A stretch of 64,000 nucleotides of DNA from Paenisporosarcina quisquiliarum (GCF_027563315.1 NZ_JAMKBJ010000001.1:62001-126000), one strand, 5' to 3'; positions 9,594 to 19,030 are shown, counted from the stretch's first letter. Made by a program: numbers and translations. The notes: a model not told the origin generated them from the sequence alone.

Positions 9594-10142
9594 ATGGGAG
9601 AAATACATGCAACCACGATATTTGCGATTCAGCATAAAGGAAAGTCTGCAATGTCTGGCGATGGTCAAGTTACTTTAGGAAATCAAGTTGTCATGAAACA
9701 TACAGCAAAAAAAGTAAGACGCTTATACAACGGGAAAGTGCTTGCAGGTTTTGCTGGATCCGTGGCAGATGCTTTTACGTTATTTGAAATGTTTGAAGCG
9801 AAATTGATGGAATACGATGGCAACTTACAACGAGCTGCAGTCGAACTTGCCCAACAATGGAGAGGCGACAAAATGTTACGAAGACTTGAAGCGATGTTGC
9901 TCGTGATGAATGAAGAGACACTTTTATTGGTTTCTGGTACAGGAGAAGTAATCGAACCCGATGATGGCATTTTAGCAATTGGTTCGGGCGGGAATTTTGC
10001 TTTAGCAGCAGGGCGTGCTCTAAAACAATATGCTGGAGAAACCATGAATGCAACCGAAATTGCCAAGGCAGCACTTACAACCGCGGCCGATATCTGTGTA
10101 TTTACAAATCATCAAATTATTGTGGAGGCGTTAAGTGAATGA
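9594..10142 (+). CDS. hslV: ATP-dependent protease proteolytic subunit HslV (ClpQ)
   Basis: HslV is the peptidase ring of the HslUV (ClpYQ) two-component protease. The N-terminus is [16 protein letters not shown]; the family core [25 protein letters not shown] and [15 protein letters not shown] follows. In E. coli-type HslV the mature chain begins TT(I), with Thr as nucleophile, which corresponds here to T7-T8. B. subtilis ClpQ has an extended N-terminus and was proposed to use Ser2; here residue 2 is Gly. The length is 182 residues. The start is the ATG at 9594 with GAGGTGA upstream; an in-frame ATG nine bases earlier lies inside that site. It overlaps hslU by four bases (ATGA). Confidence 0.96.
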   Translation: MGEIHATTIFAIQHKGKSAMSGDGQVTLGNQVVMKHTAKKVRRLYNGKVLAGFAGSVADAFTLFEMFEAKLMEYDGNLQRAAVELAQQWRGDKMLRRLEAMLLVMNEETLLLVSGTGEVIEPDDGILAIGSGGNFALAAGRALKQYAGETMNATEIAKAALTTAADICVFTNHQIIVEALSE

Positions 10143-11533
10143 ATAAACAACAGTTAACCCCAAAACAAATAACTGAGCATTTGGACCGCTTTATTGTCGG
10201 ACAAAAAGAAGCCAAGAAATCAGTAGCGGTTGCATTGCGAAATCGCTATCGAAGAAGTTTGTTGTCTGACGAAATGAAAAATGAAGTTATACCGAAAAAT
10301 ATATTGATGATTGGTCCTACTGGAGTAGGTAAAACGGAGATTGCAAGAAGAATCGCCAAACTTACCAACGCTCCGTTTATCAAAGTAGAAGCCACCAAGT
10401 TTACCGAAGTTGGTTATGTCGGACGTGACGTCGAATCAATGGTTCGCGATTTGACAGAAGCAGCCGTACGAATTGTCAAAGAAGAAATGACTGAAGGCGT
10501 AAAAGCTCAGGCTGAACGTTTAGCTAATGATGCGATTGTGCGTCTGCTCGTGCCATCCTTGAAAAAGAAACATAATGCTCAAAATCCATTTGAAATGTTA
10601 TTTGGTCAAAAAGCAGAACAGGAAGAGACTTCAACTGAAGATACAGATATTCGTTTAAAACGCTCCCAAATTGCCGAAGATTTAAGAGACGGTAAGTTGG
10701 AAGATGAGTGGGTGAACGTGGAAGTAACAGAACAGGCTCCGTCCATGTTTGATGCTTTCCAAGGCTCTGGGATGGAAAGTATGGGGCAGAATATGCAAGA
10801 TGCATTATCTAATTTAATGCCGAAGAAAAAGAAAAAGCGCCGCTTGCAAGTGAAGGACGCACGCAGGGTGTTAACGCTTGAGGAAGCTCACAAGCTTATC
10901 GATTCTGAGGAAGTTGCTCAAAAATCTATTGAACGTGCCGAGCAAACGGGTATCATTTTCATTGATGAAATCGATAAGATTGCAAGTAAGGGTGGCAACG
11001 GATCGTCAGCAGATGTTTCACGTGAAGGTGTGCAACGTGATGTATTACCAATTGTTGAAGGATCAACCGTCCAAACTAAATATGGAGCTGTGAAAACAGA
11101 TTACATGTTGTTCATCGCAGCAGGTGCATTCCATACAGCAAAACCTTCTGATTTAATCCCGGAACTGCAAGGACGTTTCCCAGTCCGTGTGGAACTTGAG
11201 AAATTATCAAAAGAAGATTTTGTTCGCATATTGAAAGAACCAGATCATTCGTTAATACGTCAATACAAGTCATTGCTCGAAACAGAAGGTGTGACTCTTG
11301 AATTCACGGACAGTGCAATTGAGCGCATTGCTGAAATTGCAACAGAAGTAAATCAAGAGACCGATAATATCGGAGCACGACGATTGCATACGATTTTGGA
11401 GAAGCTACTAGAAGAACTTTCATATGAGGCTTCTGACATTGCTCCTGCACATATCGACATTACACCTGCATATGTCGACCAGAAGCTTGGAAATATCGTA
11501 AAAAACAAAGATTTGTCACAATTTATATTGTAA
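10139..11533 (+). CDS. hslU: ATP-dependent protease ATPase subunit HslU (ClpY)
   Basis: HslU is the AAA+ unfoldase that feeds substrates into HslV. The Walker A motif is [14 protein letters not shown] near residues 57-70 and the Walker B motif is [11 protein letters not shown] near residue 276. The pore-region GYVGRDVES is present after Walker A. The I-domain between residues ~110 and 240 is charged and variable, with a KKKKKRR stretch. The C-terminal end NKDLSQFIL is the tail that docks into HslV and activates it in this family. The length is 464 residues. The start overlaps the hslV stop, with GTGGAGG upstream in hslV, so the subunits are translationally coupled. codY follows after 84 bases. 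Confidence 0.97.
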   Translation: MNKQQLTPKQITEHLDRFIVGQKEAKKSVAVALRNRYRRSLLSDEMKNEVIPKNILMIGPTGVGKTEIARRIAKLTNAPFIKVEATKFTEVGYVGRDVESMVRDLTEAAVRIVKEEMTEGVKAQAERLANDAIVRLLVPSLKKKHNAQNPFEMLFGQKAEQEETSTEDTDIRLKRSQIAEDLRDGKLEDEWVNVEVTEQAPSMFDAFQGSGMESMGQNMQDALSNLMPKKKKKRRLQVKDARRVLTLEEAHKLIDSEEVAQKSIERAEQTGIIFIDEIDKIASKGGNGSSADVSREGVQRDVLPIVEGSTVQTKYGAVKTDYMLFIAAGAFHTAKPSDLIPELQGRFPVRVELEKLSKEDFVRILKEPDHSLIRQYKSLLETEGVTLEFTDSAIERIAEIATEVNQETDNIGARRLHTILEKLLEELSYEASDIAPAHIDITPAYVDQKLGNIVKNKDLSQFIL

Positions 11534-11541
11534 TGTAAGAT
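11513..11541 (+). promoter_or_regulatory. Possible codY promoter at the end of hslU
   Basis: TTGTCA (11513-11518), 17 bp and TAAGAT (11536-11541) span the hslU stop codon. This would give codY its own transcript in addition to read-through from the xerC-hslVU operon. Confidence 0.4.
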
Positions 11542-11617
11542 ATATCTATTCCAAAAACAATTAAAAACCTTTAGAATATTTAATAAATAGCTGTACCCAA
11601 TATAGGAGGCCACATTA

Positions 11618-12397
11618 ATGAATTTATTAGGAAAAACAAGAAAGATTAACTCGATGCTTCAAGCGTCAGCAGGTAAGCCGGTTAACTTTAAAGAAATGGC
11701 AACAACACTAAGTAACGTAATCGAATGTAACGTCTTCATCGTTAGCCGTAAAGGTAAACTTCTAGGATTCGACATCAATCAACAAATCGAGAATGAGCGT
11801 ATGATTAAAATGATGGAAGAGCGTCAATTCCCTGAAGAGTATACAAAAAACCTTTTCAACGTAAATGAAACATCTTCTAACTTGGATGTGTACAGCGAGC
11901 ACACAGTATTTCCAGTAGAAAATCGTGAGTTATTCAAAGAAGGTTTAACGACAATCGTTCCAATCATCGGTGGTGGTGAACGTCTTGGTACATTAATTCT
12001 TGGACGTTTGAAAGATGAGTTCCATGATGACGATTTAATTCTTGGTGAATACGGTGCGACGGTTGTAGGAATGGAAATTTTACGTGAGAAATCAGAACAA
12101 ATTGAAGTAGAAGCACGTAGCAAAGCGGTTGTACAAATGGCGATCAACTCGCTGTCTTACAGTGAATTAGAAGCTATCGAACACATTTTCGAAGAGCTTG
12201 ATGGAAACGAAGGCTTGCTAGTCGCTTCTAAAATTGCTGACCGCGTAGGTATCACTCGTTCAGTAATCGTTAATGCCCTACGTAAACTGGAAAGTGCTGG
12301 TGTTATTGAATCTCGTTCTTTAGGAATGAAGGGAACTTACATCAAAGTACTAAATGACAAATTCTTAAACGAATTAGCTCAACTAAAACTTAAATAA
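11618..12397 (+). CDS. codY: GTP-sensing global transcriptional repressor CodY
   Basis: CodY represses amino-acid biosynthesis, transport and adaptive genes when branched-chain amino acids and GTP are plentiful. The N-terminal GAF-type ligand domain (about residues 1-155) begins [15 protein letters not shown], as in the family. The C-terminal winged helix-turn-helix has [19 protein letters not shown] and ends with [11 protein letters not shown]. The length is 259 residues, the normal size. The ribosome site is TAGGAGG, 11 bases before the ATG. A strong terminator follows. In many Bacillales the flagellar operon starts downstream of codY; here the next gene is rpsB, after 640 bases without a credible gene. 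Confidence 0.98.
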   Translation: MNLLGKTRKINSMLQASAGKPVNFKEMATTLSNVIECNVFIVSRKGKLLGFDINQQIENERMIKMMEERQFPEEYTKNLFNVNETSSNLDVYSEHTVFPVENRELFKEGLTTIVPIIGGGERLGTLILGRLKDEFHDDDLILGEYGATVVGMEILREKSEQIEVEARSKAVVQMAINSLSYSELEAIEHIFEELDGNEGLLVASKIADRVGITRSVIVNALRKLESAGVIESRSLGMKGTYIKVLNDKFLNELAQLKLK

Positions 12398-12407
12398 GAA
12401 CAAGCTG

Positions 12408-12443
12408 ACGACCACAATGACTCTTTCATTGTGGTCGTTTTTT
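12408..12443 (+). terminator. Intrinsic terminator of codY
   Basis: A 13-bp perfect stem (ACGACCACAATGA with its complement), a five-base loop and a T6 run. Confidence 0.93.
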
Positions 12444-12599
12444 AAGAATAAGAAAGTAAATAATTTTCAGTTACATAATTCAGCGAACTACAATCAATGA
12501 ATTAAGGAGTAACTAAGAAGATTAAACATAGTTTATTGCTAAGACATAATTAGATTATATTAGGTTAATACCAACCTGTACTCGAAGTTGCGATCTATA
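12444..12599. other. Intergenic, no gene seen
   Basis: This AT-rich stretch lies between the codY terminator and the structured repeat. A short GGTTAATACCAACC hairpin is visible near 12562-12576. No coding frame with a ribosome site was found, and no remnant of a flagellar gene was recognised. Confidence 0.5.
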
Positions 12600-12814
12600 G
12601 TTGATTGGAGCGCAGGTGGCGACTTCTGCGGGAATAGCAGATTTTTCTGCACCGAAAGCGAAGTGGCAGGTGCATGAGCTGAAGGCCCCGCAGGAAAGAT
12701 TCTGGCCAAGAGCCAGAATCTTTGCGACGAGTATCCGCAGGAGCACATGTCTTTGCAGTGATGAGGTGACTGAAGCCATGCCCGCGAAAAGCGTCCACCG
12801 TAGCTGAAATCAAC
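12600..12814 (+). repeat. Structured interspersed repeat, long copy (215 bp)
   Basis: The ends are inverted (GTTGATT at 12600-12606, AATCAAC at 12808-12814). It shares with the copy at 38244-38366 the blocks TTGATTGGAG, GCGGGAA, TGAGCTGAAGGCCCCG, GAAGCCATGCCCGCGAAA and GAAATCAAC. It carries extra internal hairpins absent from the short copy: GCAG/CTGC near 12637-12650 and a perfect 12-bp stem (12695-12706 with 12712-12723, five-base loop). Several short open frames cross it on both strands; none has a ribosome site or recognisable product, so I treat them as chance. Confidence 0.8.
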
Positions 12815-12887
12815 GGGTTTCGAGTCCACCAAATTTCACAATCTCAAAGCTGAATTTCGATCTTTTGTTGATTTTTGTTATAAACAC

Positions 12888-12916
12888 TTGCGAGGTTAGT
12901 CTAGATATGGTATATT
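12888..12916 (+). promoter_or_regulatory. Predicted sigma-A promoter of rpsB-tsf
   Basis: TTGCGA (12888-12893), 17 bp and TATATT (12911-12916). It begins a structured leader of roughly 115 bases before rpsB. Confidence 0.65.
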
Positions 12917-13036
12917 ATCAAATGGTGTTATCACACACGCATTTGGATAGTGACAAGTGGTCCTTAACAAAGTTAAGGTCTTGAGCTCTAGTTGAAGAAT
13001 GCGGAGGAAAAAAACCATATCAGGAGGAAACAAAAC
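12917..13036 (+). promoter_or_regulatory. rpsB 5' leader, possibly autoregulatory
   Basis: The leader can form at least two hairpins: CAAATG (12919-12924) with CATTTG near 12940-12945, and CCTTAA (12962-12967) with TTAAGG (12973-12978). Two purine-rich ribosome-like sites follow, GCGGAGG and CAGGAGG; the second is at the correct distance for rpsB. Ribosomal protein S2 regulates its own leader in some bacteria. Whether this leader does so is inference. Confidence 0.4.
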
Positions 13037-13750
13037 ATGTCAGTAATTTCTATGAAACAATTACTTGAAGCTGGTGTACACTTCGGTCACCAAACTCGCC
13101 GTTGGAACCCAAAAATGAAGAAATACATTTTTGTGGAACGTAACGGAATCTACATCATCGATCTACAAAAAACGGTTAAGAAGTTAGAAGAAGCATATGA
13201 CTTCATGCGCCAAGTTGGAGCAGACGGTGGTAAAGTTCTTTTCGTTGGTACGAAAAAACAAGCACAAGAAGCAATCAAAGAAGAAGCAGAACGTTCAGGT
13301 ATGTACTATGTAAACCAACGTTGGTTGGGTGGTACATTAACTAACTTCGGTACGATCCAAAAACGTGTAAACCGTTTGAAAGCGATCGAAAAAATGGAAG
13401 AAGACGGAACTTTCTCTGTACTTCCTAAAAAAGAAGTTGTTCAACTTAAAAAAGAACACGAACGTCTTGTTAAATTCTTAGGCGGTATTCGCGACATGAA
13501 AGGTGTACCGGACGTTATGTTCGTAGTAGACCCACGTAAAGAGCGTATTGCTGTTGCGGAAGCTATTAAATTGAACATCCCTCTAGTAGGAATCGTTGAT
13601 ACAAACTGTGATCCAGATGAAATCGACTACGTAATTCCTGCAAACGACGATGCTATTCGTGCCGTTAAATTATTAACTGGTAAAATGGCGGATGCGTTAC
13701 TTGAGTCAAAACAAGGTGAAGATCTATCTCCAGCTGAAGCTGCTGAGTAA
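13037..13750 (+). CDS. rpsB: 30S ribosomal protein S2
   Basis: S2 assembles late on the back of the 30S head-body junction and is needed for S1/mRNA binding. The protein begins [27 protein letters not shown] in the order expected of the family, and has [28 protein letters not shown] and [11 protein letters not shown], the standard S2 landmarks. It has 237 residues. The start is the ATG at 13037 behind AGGAGG (13022-13027); an in-frame ATG 45 bases upstream would add 15 basic residues not found in S2. An internal terminator before tsf suggests S2 is made in excess of EF-Ts transcripts. Confidence 0.98.
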   Translation: MSVISMKQLLEAGVHFGHQTRRWNPKMKKYIFVERNGIYIIDLQKTVKKLEEAYDFMRQVGADGGKVLFVGTKKQAQEAIKEEAERSGMYYVNQRWLGGTLTNFGTIQKRVNRLKAIEKMEEDGTFSVLPKKEVVQLKKEHERLVKFLGGIRDMKGVPDVMFVVDPRKERIAVAEAIKLNIPLVGIVDTNCDPDEIDYVIPANDDAIRAVKLLTGKMADALLESKQGEDLSPAEAAE

Positions 13751-13766
13751 TCCCCACGTATGTTAC

Positions 13767-13803
13767 AGGTGATAAGCGGCTAAACCCCTTATCACCTTTT
13801 TTT
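13767..13803 (+). terminator. Terminator between rpsB and tsf
   Basis: A perfect 10-bp stem (AGGTGATAAG and complement) with an 11-base loop and a T7 run. tsf has no obvious separate promoter in the 44 bases that remain, so read-through is likely. Confidence 0.88.
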
Positions 13804-13846
13804 GAGAAATGACACAGAGTTGATACTTGAATAGGAGGAAACAACA

Positions 13847-14731
13847 ATGGCAGTTACAGCACAAATGGTTAAAGAATTACGCGAAAAAACAGGCGCAGGT
13901 ATGATGGACTGTAAAAAAGCGTTAGTAGAAGTAAATGGTGATATTGATGCAGCAGTAGACTTTTTACGTGAAAAAGGTCTTTCTAGCGCAGCTAAAAAAG
14001 CTGACCGTATCGCTGCAGAAGGTACTACTTACATTTTAGAAGAAGGTAATGATGCAGTACTTCTTGAAGTAAATGCTGAAACTGATTTCGTTGCTAAAAA
14101 CGAAGGTTTCCAAATTTTAGTTAAAGAATTGGCTGAGCACTTACTTGCGACTAAACCTGAAACAGTGGAAGAAGCAACTGCTTCTACAATGTCTAACGGA
14201 TTGACTGTTGCAGACCACATTTCAAATGCAATTGCTAAAATCGGTGAAAAAATCACATTGCGTCGTTTTGTAGTTCGTACAAAAACGGACAACGATGCTT
14301 TTGGTTCATACCTACACATGGGTGGCCGTATTGGTGTTCTTGTAACACTTGAAGGGTCTTCTGATTCTCAAGCAGCTAAAGACGTTGCAATGCACGTTGC
14401 AGCTTTAAACCCTACTTATATCTCTCGTGACGAAGTTTCTGAAGAAGAAGTTGACCGCGAGCGTAAAGTATTAACTGAGCAAGCTTTAAACGAAGGCAAA
14501 CCAGAAAACATTGTAGCTAAAATGGTTGAAGGCCGCCTTGGTAAATATTTCGAAGACGTTTGTTTACTTGACCAATCATTCGTTAAAAATTCAGATCAAA
14601 AAGTTCGTGAATTCGTGAAATCAACGGGCGGTACTGTTACTGAATTCGTACGTTACAGCGTTGGTGAAGGAATCGAAAAACGCCAAGATAACTTTGCTGA
14701 AGAAGTAATGAGCCAAGTTAACAAAGGTTAA
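13847..14731 (+). CDS. tsf: Translation elongation factor Ts
   Basis: EF-Ts is the guanine nucleotide exchange factor of EF-Tu. The N-terminal UBA-like domain contains [19 protein letters not shown], a family signature, and the core signature ETDFVAKNE lies near residue 80. The remaining two core subdomains follow, with [11 protein letters not shown] near residue 157. The length is 294 residues, as in B. subtilis. The ribosome site AGGAGG is eight bases before the ATG. It sits between rpsB and pyrH as in nearly all Firmicutes. The codon choice is strongly biased, consistent with high expression. Confidence 0.98.
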   Translation: MAVTAQMVKELREKTGAGMMDCKKALVEVNGDIDAAVDFLREKGLSSAAKKADRIAAEGTTYILEEGNDAVLLEVNAETDFVAKNEGFQILVKELAEHLLATKPETVEEATASTMSNGLTVADHISNAIAKIGEKITLRRFVVRTKTDNDAFGSYLHMGGRIGVLVTLEGSSDSQAAKDVAMHVAALNPTYISRDEVSEEEVDRERKVLTEQALNEGKPENIVAKMVEGRLGKYFEDVCLLDQSFVKNSDQKVREFVKSTGGTVTEFVRYSVGEGIEKRQDNFAEEVMSQVNKG

Positions 14732-14756
14732 TTTCAAAAGAATATATGATTACTCC

Positions 14757-14787
14757 GGGGAGCACGATTTTGTGTTCCCTATTTTTC
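14757..14787 (+). terminator. Weak terminator after tsf
   Basis: GGGAGCAC pairs with GTGTTCCC (one G-T pair) across a six-base loop, followed by TATTTTT. It is likely a partial terminator before pyrH. Confidence 0.55.
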
Positions 14788-14814
14788 GAGAAAAAAGTGT
14801 AATGGAGGCTACCC

Positions 14815-15540
14815 ATGAGCGAAACTAAATACAATCGAGTCGTTTTAAAATTAAGTGGAGAAGCTTTGGCAGGAGAACAAGGTTTCGGACTTTCTCCTCA
14901 AATTATTAAATCCGTAGCTGAGCAAGTGAAAGAAGTTGTAGAGTTGGGTGTGGAAGTGGCTGTCGTTGTTGGCGGCGGAAACATCTGGCGTGGCAAAGTA
15001 GGTAGTGAGATGGGTATGGACCGTGCAACTGCGGACTATATGGGCATGTTAGCTACTGTCATGAATTCTTTAGCACTACAAGATTCACTTGAAAAGTCAG
15101 GCATTGAAACACGTGTTCAATCATCAATTGAAATGCGTCAAGTAGCTGAACCTTATATTCGCAGAAAAGCGATTCGACACCTTGAGAAAAAAAGAGTCGT
15201 TATTTTTGCAGCTGGTACAGGTAACCCTTACTTCTCTACAGATACAACAGCGGCTCTTCGTGCAGCAGAAATTGAAGCAGATGTCATTTTAATGGGCAAA
15301 AACAATGTGGATGGCGTTTATTCAGACGATCCAAAAACAAACAGTGAAGCCGTCAAATATGAGACACTTTCATTCTTGGAAGTCATTCAACAAGGCCTGC
15401 AAGTAATGGATTCTACTGCATCGACACTATGTATGGACAACGACATCCCGCTCATAGTATTCTCAATTATGGAGAATGGAAATATTAAACGTGCCGTTTT
15501 AGGTGAAACAATCGGTACAATCGTTAGGAGGAATACGTAA
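14815..15540 (+). CDS. pyrH: Uridylate kinase
   Basis: PyrH phosphorylates UMP to UDP in pyrimidine nucleotide synthesis and is a hexameric amino-acid-kinase fold enzyme. Motifs visible are [12 protein letters not shown] (phosphate-binding start), [27 protein letters not shown] and, in the second half, [12 protein letters not shown] and [15 protein letters not shown]. The length of 241 residues is normal. The start ATG follows AATGGAGG. The stop TAA shares its last base with the frr start (TAATG), so the two genes are coupled. Family members are allosterically controlled by GTP and UTP; nothing in the sequence departs from that. Confidence 0.97.
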   Translation: MSETKYNRVVLKLSGEALAGEQGFGLSPQIIKSVAEQVKEVVELGVEVAVVVGGGNIWRGKVGSEMGMDRATADYMGMLATVMNSLALQDSLEKSGIETRVQSSIEMRQVAEPYIRRKAIRHLEKKRVVIFAAGTGNPYFSTDTTAALRAAEIEADVILMGKNNVDGVYSDDPKTNSEAVKYETLSFLEVIQQGLQVMDSTASTLCMDNDIPLIVFSIMENGNIKRAVLGETIGTIVRRNT

Positions 15541-16097
15541 TGTCAAAACAAGTCATTGATCAAACGAAAGAAAGAATGACAAAAGCAATTCAAGCTTTAA
15601 GTCGTGAACTTTCAACAATTCGTGCGGGTCGTGCAAGTGCTTCATTATTGGATAAAATTACAGTAGATTACTACGGCTCACCAACGCCAATCAATCAAAT
15701 CGCTGGAGTTGCGACGCCTGAAGCTCGATTGCTGACAATTCAACCTTATGACAAGTCTGCTCTTGGGGATATCGAAAAAGCGATTCAAAAATCGGATTTA
15801 GGTATTTCTCCATCAAATGATGGTACTGTGATTCGTATTGCTATTCCTGCTTTGACTGAAGAACGTCGTAAAGACTTAGTTAAATTGGTCAAAAAAGAAG
15901 CGGAAGAAGCAAAAGTCGGTATTCGTAATATCCGCCGTGATGCGAACGATGAATTGAAAAAACTGGAGAAGAAAAGCGAAATCACAGAAGATGATTTACG
16001 TGGATTCTCTGATGACGTTCAAAAATTAACGGATGACTATATCGTTAAAATTGATCAAGTTGCTAAAGACAAAGAGAAAGAAATTCTGGAAGTTTAA
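15540..16097 (+). CDS. frr: Ribosome recycling factor
   Basis: RRF with EF-G splits post-termination ribosomes into subunits. The protein is 185 residues, the standard size. It has the family's [17 protein letters not shown] segment near residue 25, the beta-domain segment [16 protein letters not shown], and the helical return [17 protein letters not shown] near residue 130. GTAGGAGGAATACGTA-like purines inside the pyrH end provide its ribosome site (AGGAGG ending about eight bases before the ATG). It closes the rpsB-tsf-pyrH-frr group and is followed by a terminator. Confidence 0.98.
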   Translation: MSKQVIDQTKERMTKAIQALSRELSTIRAGRASASLLDKITVDYYGSPTPINQIAGVATPEARLLTIQPYDKSALGDIEKAIQKSDLGISPSNDGTVIRIAIPALTEERRKDLVKLVKKEAEEAKVGIRNIRRDANDELKKLEKKSEITEDDLRGFSDDVQKLTDDYIVKIDQVAKDKEKEILEV

Positions 16098-16119
16098 GCT
16101 TTTGAACTTTTCTACAGTT

Positions 16120-16152
16120 AAGACGTTCCTATTCAATAGGACGTCTTTTTTT
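16120..16152 (+). terminator. Intrinsic terminator of pyrH-frr
   Basis: AGACGTTCCTATT pairs with AATAGGACGTCT (one bulged T), followed by a T7 run. Confidence 0.88.
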
Positions 16153-16235
16153 GTGGGAAAGAAGAAAAACCCATCAATTTTTGATATGATAGGAAAGACG
16201 ACATTCCGATAAGTGCGTAAAGTGGAGGATTCAGC

Positions 16236-17030
16236 ATGTTACATAAACTCATTCGGAGAAAACCCGAACGACAAAACCAATCGCTGGCGGAGCGTATTTC
16301 GCATACTAAGAAAGATCAAATCCCTGAACACATTGCGATTATAATGGATGGCAATGGAAGATGGGCAAAGAAAAGAGCTCTACCTCGAGTAGCCGGTCAT
16401 CATGAAGGTATGAAAACGGTTCGTAAAATTACTCGTCTTGCCAATGATCTTGGCGTAGGGGCTTTAACCGTGTATGCATTTTCAACTGAAAACTGGAAAC
16501 GTCCAAAACTTGAAGTTGATTTTATTATGCGACTACCCGAAGAGTTTTTAGGTACTTATCTGCCTGAGCTGATTGAACAAAATGTGCGTGTCGTCATGAT
16601 GGGTGAAAATGATACATTACCTCGACATACACAGGAAGCAGTTCGAAAAGCAATGGAAGCTACAAAAAATAATACGGGATTAATTTTAAACTTTGCATTG
16701 AACTATGGTAGCCGTGCAGAGATTGCGCAAGCAATGCAAAAAATCGCACAACTCGTTGAGGAAGGTTCTTTAAGTTCTAGTGAAGTGACAGAAGACCTGA
16801 TTTCTCAGCATTTAATGACTTGTGAGCTCCCTGAACCAGATTTGCTTATTCGCACAAGCGGAGAAGTCCGTTTAAGTAATTTCATGCTTTGGCAACTGGC
16901 TTACACTGAGTTTTGGTTTACAGAAACACTTTGGCCGGATTTTGATGAAAACTGCTTACTTGACGCAGTTGAAAGTTACCAAAACCGAAATCGCCGTTAC
17001 GGGGGATTGAAGGGAGAAGAATCAAATTGA
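16236..17030 (+). CDS. uppS: Undecaprenyl diphosphate synthase (isoprenyl transferase)
   Basis: UppS adds eight isopentenyl units to farnesyl diphosphate to make the C55 lipid carrier for cell wall polymers. The pyrophosphate-binding start HIAIIMDGNGRWAKKR has the catalytic Asp at residue 38. GHHEGMKTVR, TVYAFSTENWKRP, NYGSRAEI and LLIRTSGEVRLSNF are the other family blocks, all intact. The length is 264 residues. The start ATG has GTGGAGG upstream. Its stop overlaps the next start (TTGA). It begins the uppS-cdsA-dxr-rseP-proS-polC gene string. Confidence 0.97.
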   Translation: MLHKLIRRKPERQNQSLAERISHTKKDQIPEHIAIIMDGNGRWAKKRALPRVAGHHEGMKTVRKITRLANDLGVGALTVYAFSTENWKRPKLEVDFIMRLPEEFLGTYLPELIEQNVRVVMMGENDTLPRHTQEAVRKAMEATKNNTGLILNFALNYGSRAEIAQAMQKIAQLVEEGSLSSSEVTEDLISQHLMTCELPEPDLLIRTSGEVRLSNFMLWQLAYTEFWFTETLWPDFDENCLLDAVESYQNRNRRYGGLKGEESN

Positions 17031-17821
17031 AACAACGCATCATTACGGCTGTAATTGGAGCCGCTCTATTTATTCCGATTGTATGGCTTGGTGGCCTTCC
17101 TTTTACATTGCTGGTATATGCAATGGCAGCAGTTGGCTTATTTGAGATTTTGCGCATGAAGGGGCACTCGATTTTTTCCGTTCACGGTGCGATTACGCTA
17201 ATTGCCTTGTTTATTTTTTTATTACCAAATAAATGGTCCATTCCATTGATGGAAACAACGGGTTATACCAAAATAGATTTAGCACTTATCGCTGTACTTT
17301 TATTACTTATATACACCGTTGTTGTTAAAAACCGATATACATTCGAAGATGCCGCTTTCTCGATTATGGGCGTTCTCTATATCGGGATTGGATTCTTCTA
17401 TTTTATCGAAACGAGAATGGCTGGCATTGAATATGTCATTTTTGCACTGGTAATTATTTGGACCACCGATTCTGGTGCATATTTTACTGGGAAAAAATTT
17501 GGTAAAAAGAAATTGTGGCCTGATATTTCTCCTAATAAGACCATTGAAGGATTTGTCGGAGGAATCGCAACGGCTGTTATTTTTGCTGTACTTTTCCAAT
17601 GGATTTATCCAATCAGTTCTTCGTATACGATGCTGATCTTTGTCACAATATTTGCTTCCATCTTGGGTCAAATGGGGGATTTGGTCGAGTCAGCACTTAA
17701 ACGTCATTACAATGTTAAGGACTCAGGGAATTTATTGCCTGGTCATGGCGGCGTTCTAGACAGATTTGATAGTTTATTATTTGTTTTACCATTGTTACAC
17801 TTTTTGCATTTTGCCGGTTAA
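17027..17821 (+). CDS. cdsA: Phosphatidate cytidylyltransferase (CDP-diglyceride synthase)
   Basis: CdsA makes CDP-diacylglycerol from phosphatidic acid and CTP, the precursor used by PgsA, which is encoded later in this window. The sequence is a polytopic membrane protein with hydrophobic segments from the N-terminus onward. It ends with the family signature: SALKRHYNVKDSGNLLPGHG then GVLDRFDSL, near residues 223-250. The length is 264 residues. The start is a TTG that overlaps the uppS stop, with AAGGGAG just upstream inside uppS. The residues that follow (KQRIITAVIGAALF) fit the usual CdsA N-terminus. Confidence 0.96.
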   Translation: MKQRIITAVIGAALFIPIVWLGGLPFTLLVYAMAAVGLFEILRMKGHSIFSVHGAITLIALFIFLLPNKWSIPLMETTGYTKIDLALIAVLLLLIYTVVVKNRYTFEDAAFSIMGVLYIGIGFFYFIETRMAGIEYVIFALVIIWTTDSGAYFTGKKFGKKKLWPDISPNKTIEGFVGGIATAVIFAVLFQWIYPISSSYTMLIFVTIFASILGQMGDLVESALKRHYNVKDSGNLLPGHGGVLDRFDSLLFVLPLLHFLHFAG

Positions 17822-17836
17822 GGGGATTTGACGTTA

Positions 17837-18985
17837 ATGACAAAGCTTATTAGTTTATTGGGAGCAACAGGCTCTATCGGTATTCAAACGATTGACATCA
17901 TAAGAGAACATCCACAGCAATTTAAACTAGTGGCTTTTTCTGCTGGACGCAATCTTGAAAAGACGAAAGAAATCATTCGTGAGTTCAAACCTACACTTGT
18001 ATCAGTTCAAGAAGAAGTTGATGCAATTTCACTTAAAAAGGAATTTCCGAGCATCGAACTTGCATATGGTAGCAAAGGGTTGATCGAAGTTGCGACTCAT
18101 CCAGACGCTTCGATCCTAGTAAATGCTGTTCTTGGAAGTGTTGGACTGGAAGCAACCTTAGAGGCAATCAAACAACAAAAAACAATTGCTTTGGCAAATA
18201 AAGAAACACTCGTCACTGCTGGACATCTGGTGATGGCAGCGGCACAGAAATATAATGCGCCTATATTACCGGTTGATAGTGAACATTCCGCTCTTTTCCA
18301 ATCGATGAATGGTGAAAAAAGAAGCCAAGTAAGCAAGTTGATTTTAACAGCATCAGGCGGTAGCTTCCGTGATCGTACACGGGAAGATTTGGAGAACGTA
18401 ACGATTCAGGATGCACTGAACCATCCCAACTGGTCAATGGGTGCGAAAATTACAATTGATTCCGCAACTATGATGAACAAAGGTTTAGAAGTGATTGAAG
18501 CGCAAGTTCTATTCGACATGCCTTACGATGATATCGAAGTTGTGCTACACAGGGAAAGTATCATTCATTCAATGGTGGAATTCCACGATACAAGTGTCAT
18601 GGCTCAATTAGGGACACCTGATATGCGTGTGCCGATTCAATATGCTCTTTCTTATCCAGACAGGCTGCCAAGAAACAATGCCAAACGATTAAATTTAGTA
18701 GAAATAGGCAAACTGCATTTTGAAGAAATGAATTTTGAACGTTTTCATGCCTTAAAACTTGCCTACGATGCTGGTCGTGCAGGTGGTACGATGACCACAG
18801 TTCTGAATGCAGCAAACGAAGCTGCTGTTGCCTTGTTTTTAAATGGGGAGATTCGTTTCCTTCAGATAGAGGAATGCATTGAACGTGTTATGGACAAACA
18901 TTCGGTTATCAGTTCACCTGATTTGGAAACGATTTTGCATGTGGATGCAATAACGAGAAAAGCTGTTCGAAACATGGTAAAATGA
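17837..18985 (+). CDS. dxr: 1-deoxy-D-xylulose 5-phosphate reductoisomerase
   Basis: DXR makes 2-C-methyl-D-erythritol 4-phosphate, the first committed step of the MEP isoprenoid pathway that supplies UppS. The NADPH-binding start is [12 protein letters not shown]. Other blocks are [22 protein letters not shown] (metal and substrate contacts), ASGGSFRD and [17 protein letters not shown]. The length from the ATG at 17837 is 382 residues, typical. A TTG nine bases earlier is in frame but would leave almost no room for the AGGGGA ribosome site (17821-17826), so I prefer the ATG. rseP follows after 45 bases. Confidence 0.97.
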   Translation: MTKLISLLGATGSIGIQTIDIIREHPQQFKLVAFSAGRNLEKTKEIIREFKPTLVSVQEEVDAISLKKEFPSIELAYGSKGLIEVATHPDASILVNAVLGSVGLEATLEAIKQQKTIALANKETLVTAGHLVMAAAQKYNAPILPVDSEHSALFQSMNGEKRSQVSKLILTASGGSFRDRTREDLENVTIQDALNHPNWSMGAKITIDSATMMNKGLEVIEAQVLFDMPYDDIEVVLHRESIIHSMVEFHDTSVMAQLGTPDMRVPIQYALSYPDRLPRNNAKRLNLVEIGKLHFEEMNFERFHALKLAYDAGRAGGTMTTVLNAANEAAVALFLNGEIRFLQIEECIERVMDKHSVISSPDLETILHVDAITRKAVRNMVK

Positions 18986-19030
18986 TGAAAGATTGATGAC
19001 AGCGAAATGCTGTAAAAAAGGTGGGACTAT

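Noticed and set aside
12555-12832. Several 67-90 codon open frames on both strands between codY and rpsB
   Set aside because: They fall in the GC-rich structured repeat, have no ribosome sites, and translate to Pro/Ala/Arg/Ser-rich text without family resemblance.
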